From the NCBI RefSeq assembly GCF_905147045.1, contig NC_065910.1, forward strand, positions 3,720,001-3,784,000: DNA of 64,000 nucleotides, in the 5' to 3' direction. The position numbers and the translations under genes are program-made. Each line of letters opens with the position of its first letter. Position 1 is the stretch's first letter. The stretch comes from Nymphalis io. Lineage: Eukaryota; Arthropoda; Insecta; Lepidoptera; Nymphalidae. The notes under the pieces were generated by a model that saw only the letters and a program-made list of their open reading frames with translations, was not told the DNA's origin and searched no databases. Of this stretch, positions 34,671 through 44,832 are shown piece after piece.

Positions 34671-35958
34671 CGAGGCATGCCTTTTAAGTTTTGTCGTTTG
34701 AAGACAAAAACACAACTAGAACCTTATAATACTTTTTATTGTTTTTCAAAGTATTCACCACGTAGCTTAATACACTTTTCCATTCGCTCAAACCAGTTAT
34801 TATAACATTTATTCCACTCTAAAGAGGGGGTGTTCAAAATGACTGACTTGAAAGCGTCGACTGCTTCTTCACCGGACTGGAACCTTTGACCACGAAGACT
34901 TTTCTTAATTTTAGGAAATGTAAAGAAATTGTTAGGGCTTAGGTCAGGACTACGGAAGATGGTCAAGAATTTCTACTTTTTCCTGCTTCAAATACTCAAT
35001 CGTTTGACGAGTGCTGTGTGAGCTTGCGTTGTGGTGGTGCAGGATGATGCGTCGCTTTGAGTTAGATTTTCGAAGTTCGGCGATGACTTGTGGTAAACAA
35101 ACTGTGGTATACCACTCTGCGTTATCCGTTCTACGATCTTCAAATGCAATAGTCGCAACATGGCCGGTTTTTCCAACGAACGTAGCCACCATCTTCTTTG
35201 AAGTGCTTTGAGAACGAACAACTTTAGTCTGCTTTGGCTCGTTTTGAAAGACCCAGATTGTAGATTGTTGTTTTGAAACAGGATTGTAGGCATAGATCCA
35301 AGATTCATCACCACTGATGATGTCGTAGACGTGATTTGACTCTCCTCGGTTGAACCTTTGAAGAGTTTTCTTACACCATCTGACGCGGGCCGCCTTGTGA
35401 TCGTTGGAAAGTAGATGCGGTATCCAACGGCAAACTAGCTTTCTCACACCAAGCGCTTCATGCAAGATCTTTTGAATGGTTGTCCCTGAGATGCCTAATA
35501 GAGCCTCTATCTCTCGATACGTCACATGACGATCTTCGAGAATTAGTTGTCTCACAGCAATGATGTTATCTTCAGTAAAGGCGGATTTTGGGCGTCCTTC
35601 GCGAGATTTATCACTAACACTAGTATGTTCACGCTGAAATTCTAAATACCAGCGTTCGACAGTCCGCAGACATGGGGCTTCATCACTGAACACAGATGTT
35701 AGCTCTTCAAAACACTGAAGCCGTGTCAGGCCTCTTCTAAAGTTGTAGAAAATTATTGCACGAACATTTTCCTTAGAAAGATTCATTTTCGTACGTATCC
35801 TGACTGATTCCAATCGACGCTGTGACTAAACAATAGCATTAATCCTAATACTTTCAACTGTTTTGAGATTCAAAATTTAAACACATTCAAATATAGAACA
35901 GTTCACAATTCAAACTTGCCGGGAAATATGGAAACGACATAACTTAAAAGGCATGCCT
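34671..35958 (-). mobile_element. Complete mariner element, 1288 bp
   Basis: Terminal inverted repeats: left AGGCATGCCTTTTAAGTTTT (from 34673) and right, read inward, AGGCATGCCTTTTAAGTTAT, continuing TGTCGTTT. TA lies at both ends (34669-34670, 35959-35960), as expected of the mariner target duplication. The left end has two extra bases (CG) before the repeat. The size is that of a full mariner. Confidence 0.92.
34736..35813 (-). pseudogene. Mariner transposase, inactive (frameshift, two catalytic Asp lost)
   Basis: The main frame starts at 35813 and gives 287 residues. It has a paired-like N-terminal DNA-binding region with two helix-turn-helix parts (about residues 10-60 and 78-130), then the catalytic core with first Asp in SGDESW (D169). 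It ends at a premature stop at 34950. The remainder (SPDLSP..YFEKQ, to 34736) follows in another frame, consistent with loss of two bases near 34963. Of the DD34D triad only the first Asp remains. The usual HHDNASSH reads HHHNASSH (codon 35031-35033, Asp to His), and the last Asp of the SPDLSP-x-D-FF block is Asn. The protein cannot be catalytic, though the ends look preserved. Confidence 0.93.
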
Positions 35959-36010
35959 TATGCTTAATTTATGATTATACATCATAAATTAAGCACATGA
36001 AAATTCAGTG

Positions 36011-36430
36011 AAAAATAACTTCACTATTATTTTCTTCCCCTATTTTTGTTTTAGTTACGCACACGTTTTCCTAACGGCATCAGAATTACTGTCTTTCCTT
36101 AAAACGTTTTCAATAAAAAAGAATTAAAACAATTCATCAAATGTCTCTAATTAAAAAAGTCATATATTAGTTGCGTTAACTGAATAATAAAAATAATTAT
36201 GAAAGTACATTTTCTTATAAAATAAATCAAAAGGATTGTTCATAATCTTTCAAGCGTTTTAATTAAAGCGAATGTCTCAATAATACTTCATTAATTAAAA
36301 AGGAACATGTGATTACAGCATTGAATCAATTAAACAGCTCAATGTCGCTCGTATTAAGCGAAATCTAAGTGGCATTTTCCGTGTAATGCGATTAAAGTGC
36401 CCAAGGGTATTAACATATTTGTACGCAGAT
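36011..36430. other. No gene seen
   Basis: No supported feature. Confidence 0.5.
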
Positions 36431-36437
36431 GAACGCG

Positions 36438-36530
36438 TGAACCGTGGTTTGAGCCGTTTACGAACAGTTTTGAGCCGTTACGGAAAATTGTGAGCCATTA
36501 CAGAATGAGGTGAACCATTATAATTGTAGA
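36438..36530. repeat. Diverged 20-bp tandem repeat
   Basis: Units begin TGAGCCGTTTAC (36450), TGAGCCGTTACG (36471), TGAGCCATTACA (36491) and TGAACCATTATA (36511), with a partial unit at 36438. Periods are 21, 20 and 20. The units decay progressively from left to right. Confidence 0.75.
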
Positions 36531-36711
36531 TTGCGGTTTGACACGAGCTCGCGTGGACATCGGTTATAGCGATAAAGTTTTATGACAATTCACTCGGAAC
36601 CTCTTTATTTTCCGGGATTAAAATTGTTTCGATCCGTTTTATAAAATTAAAATGATAATCATTATACTATAACACTAATATTATAAAGAGATAGGTTTTG
36701 TTATTTTATGT

Positions 36712-36930
36712 TATAGGTAGGCAGACGGGCAGTAGGGCCACCTGATGTTAATTTGTCACCACCGTCCATAGATAATGGCATGTAAGAAATATTAACCATA
36801 CGTCACCAATGTGCCGCCTACCATGGAAACGAGGAAGTTATATCCCTTGTGCTGTAAGTATTACTGCTTAGCGGGATAAATGATATGTATGTGGTACCTA
36901 CCCAGCTGGGCTTGTACTAAGCACTACTAA
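36712..36930 (-). repeat. SINE-A, diverged
   Basis: GTAGGCAGACGGGCAGTAGGGCCACCTGATG..GTAAGAAATATTAACCAT..GTGGTACCTACCCAGCTGGGCTTGTACTAAGCACTAC. Internal part shortened. Confidence 0.75.
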
Positions 36931-36998
36931 ATATAGTTGCAATACCCAGTTGTACGTACGTATGAGAAAAACTTTTTTATACTATATATTATATATAT

Positions 36999-37187
36999 AT
37001 CGCTTACATCGCTAATGCGCCACCAATCTTGGGAACTAAGATTTTATGTCCCTTGTGCCTGAAATTGGCTCACTCACCCTTCAAACCGGAACACAACAAT
37101 AACAAGTACTGCTGTTTTGCGGTAGAATATCTGATGAGTGGGTGTTACCTACACAGACGAGCTTGCACAAAGCCGTACCACCAGTCA
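36999..37187 (-). repeat. SINE-A, tail end missing
   Basis: Starts inside the family at ATCGCTTACATCGCTAATGCGCCACC and runs to the head complement CACAAAGCCGTACCACCAGT. The CATCAGGTGG/poly(A) end is absent, so the 3' end is lost. Frames 37029-37259 and 37138-37335 are not genes. Confidence 0.85.
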
Positions 37188-37617
37188 AACTTTCATTATG
37201 GTTCATCTGAATTCCGCTACCCATGTAACAAGACCAAAAAATGTATGTTGGTTATATGACGTGATAAATAAGAAAGCGTTTGAAAATATGCTGTTTTTAA
37301 TCGTGTCAGCGATAACCAATCCAAAAACGGATTAACCGACATCGCTGGCACGCCGCACGTTTGATTTAAATTATAATATTTTTAACACGTTAATAGCTGT
37401 GATGTAAATTGGACATCGCTTTCAAAACCAATATAGTTAAATGAGAATGAGGTCATTTTCATTATTTGAATTTAGAATGTCATAATCGAGGCTTCGTTCA
37501 TGAACTGGAATTAGTGTTTTGTTTACGATTTAGTAAATATATATTTTTATCTTTAACGTTTACATTTAAATTATCATCGAGAATATATATGATAGATGTA
37601 ATAAATATATAGTTTGT

Positions 37618-37725
37618 ATATGTCCCACTGCTGGAATTATTCTACCACGCTGTTCCAATAATAACCAAGCCGGGTTATAGATAAAAAATACACGTGGGAT
37701 GGATTTTCAGCTGACACAAGGAGTT
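37618..37725 (-). repeat. SINE-C fragment
   Basis: TATGTCCCACTGCTGG..TTATTCTACCACGCTGTTCCAATA..CACGTGGGATGGATTTTCAGCTGACAC is the family complement with deletions. Confidence 0.6.
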
Positions 37726-37929
37726 AAATACGATTTTGTTCTGTAAAAACTATTAATTACAATTAATGATATTTCCTGATTCTAAAAGTATTTTTGAATA
37801 GTCTATTTATGTTTTTTTCGCATGACAAACAGACTATTATTTTTGTTTTTATTTTAAGTTATTAATTGATTTTATCTTAATGGTTTTTATTTTAATTGTT
37901 CTATAAATATTTCTAACGTTTCTGTTTTC

Positions 37930-38085
37930 TGTATGTGTCTGATTTCACTGCAATTCTGCTACATATGTCTTCCATCAACCCGCATTGGAGCTTGGTGGAA
38001 TAAGCTCTAAACCTTCTCTCCAAAAAAGGAGAGGAAACCTTAGCCCAGCAGTGGGTTATCGCAGGCTGTTACTATACTGTACTTC
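37930..38085 (+). repeat. SINE-C, 5'-truncated 3' half
   Basis: TGTGTCTGATTTCACTGCAATTCTGCTACATATG..CATCAACCCGCATTGGAGC..GGTGGAATAAGCTCTAAACC..CCTTAGCCCAGCAGTGGG..CAGGCTGTTACTATACTGT. Confidence 0.85.
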
Positions 38086-38869
38086 GTACTCGTACTGTGT
38101 GTATCTTATTAATTTTAAAACTTACTAATTAACTTGGCAAAACGCTTAGCAAGTAGTCGTGAGTTATGATGATTATAAAATATGCATATATATATACTCT
38201 AATAGTATAAGAAATTTATACTTAGTATTGTTGTTTTTTTTTATAAATTATTAATTTTTTTTTAAAAGCTATTTCCTAGAAAACGATAAATTAAGTGAAA
38301 TAATTGTTCCCTTTTTTGCAAATCTAATTATCTCACCTTAATATAGCGATAGATATCTTTGCGTAATGGCCATTATGTATGACGTCATGCTATTGAAAAG
38401 CTTAAAAGTTTTTCATGCAAAAAAACTAAAATATTTTTGGGATAAAAATAACCTGTAATCCTTTTTTTTTCATTTTAAAAGTCGTATTTACATTTGAAAA
38501 TTGGCTCATCCATTTCAAATAGCAGGCCGGACTAACAAAAATATTTATTTATATAATGTATTAAACAACAAAACGAATGTTTAATAATATAGAAATACAT
38601 AGATGGAATAATAGAATGGAAACTTTGTACTAACCCTTATTAAGCAGAGATTTGCCGTAATGAAAGTTTATATTGTATATAATATGAAGAAGGAATGCGG
38701 AAAGCTGAATTTTATACATAATATGTGCTACAAATACACGAAGACCCAGGAGTGTCTTCACCAGAACTCATTTTCTTATTAAAGTGAGGGTAGATGTAAA
38801 ATAAATGATCAACTCCGAGATATACTGTGACAGCAATTCCATCGCTCACAAAGAAATTTGGCAACTCCT
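38086..38869. other. No gene seen
   Basis: No supported feature. Confidence 0.5.
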
Positions 38870-39108
38870 TTCTTTGTCGCACTACCAAAAAATGGAATTC
38901 CTTACCAACTCACGTGTTCCCCTCCTCTTACAACCCGGGTTCCTTCAAACGAAGCGTGAAGAGGCATCTTGCGGGCCGGCAAGGCGGGGACGGCTAGTAC
39001 AGAACATTCTTCCCGACTGTACTGGCCGTCGTCGCGTTTGGACTCTACTACCACTTACCATCAGGTGGAGTAGAGTCATTTGCCATCCCGGGGCATATAA
39101 AAAAAAAA
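38870..39108 (+). pseudogene. CR1/L2-like LINE, 3' terminal fragment
   Basis: One + strand frame reads KKWNSLPTHVFPSSYNPGSF, then KRSVKRHLAGRQGG and a TAG stop. WNSLP..V..S.....FK..VK.HL is the usual C-terminus of CR1/L2/Jockey-group LINE polyproteins. After the stop comes a short 3' UTR containing CTACTACCACTTACCATCAGGTGGAGTAGAG, a hairpin, and a poly(A) end. A second copy is at 52408-52617. Frame 38805-39164 in another register is not a gene. Confidence 0.75.
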
Positions 39109-39199
39109 GATACAATCAACGTAATTTAATCAGTATGCACAGAAATAATACGATGATTAGGTAATTGAGACTTCGACACAAAATCTACTTCAAATAATT

Positions 39200-39370
39200 A
39201 AATAGCGGTGTTATGGCTGCAGCACTAGTGATTCGTCACAAGCGTGTTGCGCGGGCGCCGTCTCGTTCGAGAGTTCAAGATGGCTGCCCGCACTGCCATC
39301 GACAATGACGCTTCGCTAGGTTGACAGCTTGTCAACCTGACATCTGGCGGAAACGCCGTAATGCATTATT
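39200..39370. other. GC-rich island with hairpin and Pho/YY1-like site
   Basis: G+C-rich, CpG-rich block in AT-rich DNA. It contains TTCAAGATGGCTGCC, whose complement GCAGCCATCTTG fits the Pho/YY1 GCCAT core, and a perfect 9-bp hairpin AGGTTGACA-GCT-TGTCAACCT (39318-39338). It could be a promoter-like island or the G+C-rich part of an unrecognised repeat. Confidence 0.35.
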
Positions 39371-39892
39371 TTAAATAAACAATACGATATTAAAATTAAT
39401 TGTTTTCGTTATTTGTCAACACACTTATTATTTAAAACCAAATGGCGACGTTTTTAATTTTTGGAAATTGTTATTTAAGAATACTTATGATAAATATACT
39501 TATAAAAATTTAATACAGTGGATATTAATTATACAATAAAAAAGATGTATTTTTAATGAATCTTAGCTTCAATGTAAATATATTTGAGATTATAAATAAT
39601 TTGATTGTGAAATCTGTAACCATTAAACACAACAGAGAGTGCTATCAATTACAGTTTTACGATTTATTAATTAAAAAGTCAAGATGGTTTTCTCCAACGG
39701 ATTTCTAGTAGCTCTTCATAAATGAACTACGGTTCCTTTGTTGGGTCAAGACTCTTCATTAGTAAGAAATGTATTACTTTATTGATACAAATTGACCCGA
39801 ATGAATGAACGAATGGAATGAATTGACACATTAAAGAGATTTCAGCTCGTAACAAATTAAATGTTCGCCATATATTGTATAATAACTAGTGT
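39371..39892. other. No gene seen
   Basis: No supported feature. Confidence 0.5.
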
Positions 39893-40146
39893 TTAGAACG
39901 CGTGAATCTTAACCGATAATTGTGGGTTCAAACCCGGACAAGCACCACCGAATTTTCATGTGTTTCATGAAATCATTCAAGGAAAACATCGCGAGGAAAC
40001 CTGCATGTCTGATTTCATTGAAATTATGCCACATATTATTCTACCAACCCGCATTGGAGCAGCGTGGTGGAATAAGCTCCAAACCTTCTCAAAAGGGAGA
40101 GGAGGCCTTAGCCCAGCAAAGGGACATTAACAGGCTTTTACTGTTA
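39893..40146 (+). repeat. SINE-C, slightly 5'-truncated
   Basis: Starts within the head (AACGCGTGAATCTTAACCGATAATTGTGGGTTCAAACCCGG, B box intact) and runs through ACCAACCCGCATTGGAGCAGCGTGGTGGAATAAGCTCC to GGACATTAACAGGCTTTTACTGTT. The frame 39922-40182 is not a gene. Confidence 0.92.
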
Positions 40147-41204
40147 AATAAATTTGACCGGAAAATATACATAATACGATAAAAAATATTATGAAAAATC
40201 TACAATTTAAATTATAGTTATCTGAAAAAAACTACGAAAACCATGTAAATAAAACTTTTAACAAAGTATTTCGCGTTTCGTATAAATTTTAATATGTAAT
40301 TTATATATATAGTAAATACGCCTAGAAGGTACATTTTTATAAACTGTAATTATTTTTAGTATTCGTATTCAATTTTACAAATATCTACGGTGCTTTATTA
40401 CAAAAGCAAATAACAGACAACATACAGTTCAGTGTCAACTTACCATTTAAAATGACAAAGGATTGTGTTTGGGAATGGTGTGTTCTTCTGTAATCGGTTG
40501 TGCTTAGTTAGTTTTAAGTTAATGTAAAAAGTGTTTTGAACGTGTGTTATGTATCACTGTTGGTGATCGAAAACAAAATTCATGAAAATGGAGTATCGAA
40601 TATTCGATGGCAATTTGACGAAAATGCCCGAACATTTCTCTCTATGTCCGGTTTAGTCCGGTTTAGAGACAAAACACTGGCATTACAAAAGATGCTCGAT
40701 CCAATTGTCACACAATATTAAACTGTATCCTATCGGAGTGAAATTGAATTTCCCTTGTATATTGCCGCTCCAATTTTCTTACTCCAAAAGCCAAATTCTG
40801 AGGCCTTGTCTTTGATTAAGCTCCGAGATGTGTCCGTTTCAACCGTTTTACTTTCAATTTTGTTTGTGAAATACTCGTATTACAAAACAGTCAATTTTCA
40901 TGGAATTTTGTAATAAAAAATATGCTTAAAAAAAGTATACGATTTCAAAAAATATTACATAATTTTATATCATTGATTTATTATAAAAAGAAATTGAGTT
41001 GAATGTAATCAATGGTATAATTAAAAAACTGAATCAATATTAACTGTTCATTAATTGGATATATCAGTGCGTAATAAAATAAAAATTATTACAAATGCAA
41101 TATAGTGTAGCTTCTGTTTATGAAATTGCTTTCGTATAACAAAACAAAACTCTTTTGAATTTGATCACCTCAACTTTAGCTGATTTAAATAACTTGACTT
41201 CTAG
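40147..41204. other. No gene seen
   Basis: Only a 10-base direct duplication, GTCCGGTTTA twice at about 40648-40667, stands out. The frame 40536-40721 is not persuasive. Confidence 0.4.
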
Positions 41205-41507
41205 TGTAGGTTGGTGGCGCATTGGTGATGTAAGAAATGATTATTACTTCTTACCTCGCCAATGTAATTACAGGCACAAGGGACATAAAATCTTAGTTCC
41301 CAAGGTTGGTGGCGCATTGGCTATAAGCGATGGTTGACATTTCTTATAATGCCAATGTCTAAGAGCGTTGGTGACCACTTACCATCAGGTGGCCCATATG
41401 CTCGTCCGCCTTCCTATTCTATAAAAAAAAAAAAAAATGTGTATGTGCAGTGGTGACCACATACCATCAGGTAGCCCATTTGCTCGTCCGCCTACATATT
41501 CTATAAA
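41205..41507 (+). repeat. SINE-A split by a 5'-truncated SINE-A
   Basis: The outer copy (41205-41258 and about 41435-41507) reads ..GGTTGGTGGCGCATTGGTGATGTAAG..CGCCAATGT | GTATGTGCAGTGGTGACCACATACCATCAGGTAGCCC..CTATAAAAAAG. The inner copy (41259-41434) starts mid-family at AATTACAGGCACAAGGG and ends in a 15-base A run followed by ATGT. ATGT on both sides fits a target duplication, and the truncated start fits LINE-type target-primed insertion. Confidence 0.85.
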
Positions 41508-41834
41508 AAAGGAGATACAAATACAAAAAAAAAGTTGAACAGCAAATTACAAAAACAATTTTAAATTTTATTTACAAATCTATTTTTGTAAGCAATTATC
41601 CTTTGCCTCTGATATTCTACAAAACAAATTATGCGATGATGCCAGAACCTTTTACGCATGTCTCAACAAAAACTGTACAAAGTTTCAACTGAAACGAAGT
41701 TATGCTCGAGTGCGTAGAATACGTAATAAAGCAAGTTATAATTTTCATAATATAATTTAATATAATCAGAGAGATGCGTACAATTTTAAAATAAATAAAT
41801 CTATTCTATAGAAACCTTTTTTTAAGAAAGCATA

Positions 41835-42010
41835 GAATTTGGGTTCTAACCACGGTTAGGACCGAAGTAGTCCCCCTGGTTTTGTTCGGAGTAATTCAAG
41901 TAGTTACACAGGCTTACTCCTTCCAACTGGGACACAAAAATACTGAGTTTGGCGATAAAATATGTGATAAGTATAAGCGGGTGGTACCCGCCCGTCTGGG
42001 TTGTTCACAT
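41835..42010 (-). repeat. SINE-A, very diverged
   Basis: AGTTACACAGGCTTACTCCTTCCAACTGGGACACAAAAATACTGAG..GGCGATAAAATATGTGATAAGTATAAGCGGGTGGTACCCGCCCGTCTGGG keeps the family order on the minus strand. The frame 41882-42106 is not a gene. Confidence 0.6.
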
Positions 42011-42103
42011 TCAACACATTTGGAAAGAGTTCAGGCGTATAACATAACTCTTAGAAATTCTGCTACCGAGAACTACTGGTTTCGATTTGAGGGATTTGAA
42101 TTT

Positions 42104-42156
42104 TGACTTCAAGATCTACAGCCCTATAGCTTATAGGGCTGTAGATCTTGAAGTCA
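42104..42156. repeat. Perfect 25-bp inverted repeat with 3-base loop
   Basis: Left arm 42104-42128 (TGACTTCAAGATCTACAGCC..) and right arm 42132-42156 are exact reverse complements around GCT. No mismatch in 25 pairs. No transposon ends or target duplications are seen. Confidence 0.95.
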
Positions 42157-42457
42157 CTCTCACTGCATCGTAGGGCAATTTAAAAATAATATACATTTAT
42201 ATAATCGTATCTTCTATACATGGTATTAAACTTTCATTAAACGTAACTTCCTCTTTAAAGAACTATTATCATTTAAATGGAAAATCTAGAAATCCTTTTG
42301 TTCTGTAATCCCTCGTTCAGCTTCACTCGTTTTTAAAAGACTAACAAAAGATTTTTAATGTAATAATTATACTTAAGAAGTTTTAAGCAAATATAATGAA
42401 CACAAACATTTTTATCAACTCGCTTCGGACTATGTCTTTAGAAATTTTACAAAATTA

Positions 42458-42482
42458 TTATATATATATATATATATATATA
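42458..42482. repeat. (TA)n microsatellite
   Basis: Short TA run; a second small run follows at about 42498-42509. Confidence 0.9.
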
Positions 42483-42509
42483 GATATTAAATTTATTATA
42501 TATATATAT

Positions 42510-43963
42510 GTTTTCTTTATTTTCATAATGAAATAGATGTCTGATGTTGCCGTACCCTTAGTTTATATTATTTATTATTTTCATAGACAATTTTATTTTT
42601 ATTATGTGTTTTTATTATCAAAAAGTAGTATTAAAATGTTTAACTCATATCTCCAATACATACATCTTGTAGCATAATACAAAACTTCAATTCATTTGCT
42701 ATCTATGAAATACATTACAAGATAATCATGAAAAATAAGCTAATTAAAATAAGCTATTTTTTTCCAATAACTTAATCTCAAGCGTTTATTTTAACTCGTT
42801 TATTTATAAAATCAATTAGCTACGCCACACGTCCAACATGGTCATTTATTTTTCGCTAGTAAAACGGATATGCGCGTTTCCTCTATATGAAGTATGGGGA
42901 TGGTACTCGCAGGCACCTAGACGTCCAATGTACCGGAATACCCATTAAAAAACAAGCGGTATCGTTTCTTCGCGGAATGTCAAGAAATCGCTTGCGCATA
43001 CTACCATAATGAATCCAACTTGGGTCATGTTATAAATTTCCTTTATTTGGACTGGTAAAAGTGATATTAGTGTCTTCGAACATAAAAACTCTACGGCTAC
43101 ATTTATATAATAGATAGGCAGAACGAATAAATATGTTTGACTAAGTACATACGACTTGTATATAACATTTAGTAATACATTAAATATTAAACAAAGAACA
43201 TTGTAATATTTTAGAGAACAATGAACAAAGTTTTAACGGATTTCATACAAACATTTGTTTAGTGTTTAGGACACTTAATATAATTAGTTTGTGGTCACTT
43301 TTCCTTTGTCAGCTGTACGATGTGGATGTGTGCTGGTATGATATTATTTTGTTATAAATTTAATTTAATTAACTTACGAGAAGTTTTTCCAACCTCGTAT
43401 GCATTTATTTTGACTTACAATTTAAACATTTTTATAATAACACTAGCTGTTTTATTGAAACAGAATTCTTTTTGGTTTAGGAACGCAAAAAAACGAACAA
43501 ACATTAATTGATAACAGTTGAGGAATTACGGAGGAATACGGTTACGGAGGAATTACATATAATTCGCAAAATAATAAGAAATATATAGACTATAACAATT
43601 ATTATCATTAGCAGTTTAAGCAGTCAAAAAAATATTAATCAACTTTATATTTTTGTTAAAATTTATTGCTTACATTGAACAAATGATAAATGAATGTGTA
43701 GTCGAAATAAAGGGCGTTAGTAGCTACGACACAGTTTAATACCATTGTCTTCACTATCGTACATATTGTTTGTGATACGTATTAATTGTTAAAAAAAGGA
43801 TAATATAAGAAATTCAGCCAATCGTTTTGGTGGAACAGGCTTAAAATTTGTGGATAGTGGGTTTGATAAGTTTCTTTTGACCCTTAAATCTTTAAATGAC
43901 TTTATTGCATAATATAAAGTTGTCTAGTTCATTATTAATGTATTCCTCAATAATCTAATCTGC
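42510..43963. other. No gene seen
   Basis: The frame 43320-43511 is Phe/Leu/Asn-rich with no signature. No repeat recognised. Confidence 0.4.
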
Positions 43964-44190
43964 AGTAACAGTCTGTTAATGTCCCACTGCTGGGCTAAGG
44001 CCTCCTCTCCTTTTGAGGAGAAGGTTTGAAGTTTATTCCACCACGCTTCTCCATGCGGGTTGGTAGAATACACATGTGGCAGAATTTCAATGAAATTAGA
44101 CACATGCAGGTTTCCTCACGATGTTTTCCTTCACCGTCAAGCACGAGATGAATTATAAACACAAATTAAGCACATGAAAATTTAGTGGTG
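43964..44190 (-). repeat. SINE-C, head missing
   Basis: CAGTAACAGTCTGTTAATGTCCCACTGCTGGGCTAAGG through to AAGCACATGAAAATTTAGTGGTGCTTG, well preserved. It is truncated just before the tRNA-like head, a usual 5' truncation. Confidence 0.92.
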
Positions 44191-44576
44191 CTTGATAATA
44201 ATCTAAATAATTTTAAATATCGCATTGAAAACTAACGTGTAGTTTAAACAAAGTTTGATAAAAAAATATCAGATAAAAATAACACTTTGTTTAATATAAT
44301 GTAAAGATAAATCAAATATTTTGAAAACAATGTCTACAGTTTTACAATTAATATGTATTTACAAAACGAACGGGAAACAATTAATAAGTAAATAATTGTA
44401 TTCAATTCAAATAAATCTCGAATAAAGAATAATTTATAATGAAATAAATTACTCGTATTTCATGTTTAACTGTTAATACGGTCATCATTATCATGATCGT
44501 TTATCCAATCGGAGTCCAGCAAGGCCATGACCAAATCAACCAATCACGGGCCAAGATGCAACATACTTTAACATTT

Positions 44577-44832
44577 GACGAGCCGGTTGGCGTGGTTGGT
44601 AGATACTTACCTTTTGCAATGCTGGTCGTGGGCTCGATTCTCGCCCGGGACAGACATTTATGTGTATAAACATGTCTGTTTGTCCTGAGTCTGTGTGTAA
44701 TTATCTTTATAAGTATGTATTTACAAAAGAAAAGTAGTATATGTAGTATATCAGTTATCTGGTTCCATAGTATGGTAGCAGTGGGATCAGATGGCCTTGT
44801 GTGAATAATGTCCCAAGATATTATTTATTTAT
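44577..44832 (+). repeat. SINE-B, full length
   Basis: GACGAGCCGGTTGGCGTGGTTGGTAG (A box), GTGGGCTCGATTCTCGCCC (B box), CAGACATTTATGTGTATAAACATGTCTGTTTGTCCTGAGTC hairpin region, then TGGGATCAGATGGCC and a short TTATTTATTTATT tail. The only + strand copy of this family in the window. Confidence 0.9.

Larger units (their letters stand above)
34480..36010 (-). repeat. SINE-C, split by the mariner
   Basis: The left part (34480-34670) is the complement of the 3' body, ending CAAGCACAAGATGAATTA. The right part (35959-36010) includes ATAAATTAAGCACATGAAAATTCAGTG. Intact copies read GATGAATTATAAACACAAATTAAGC, so the mariner entered at TA within this phrase. Confidence 0.88.
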
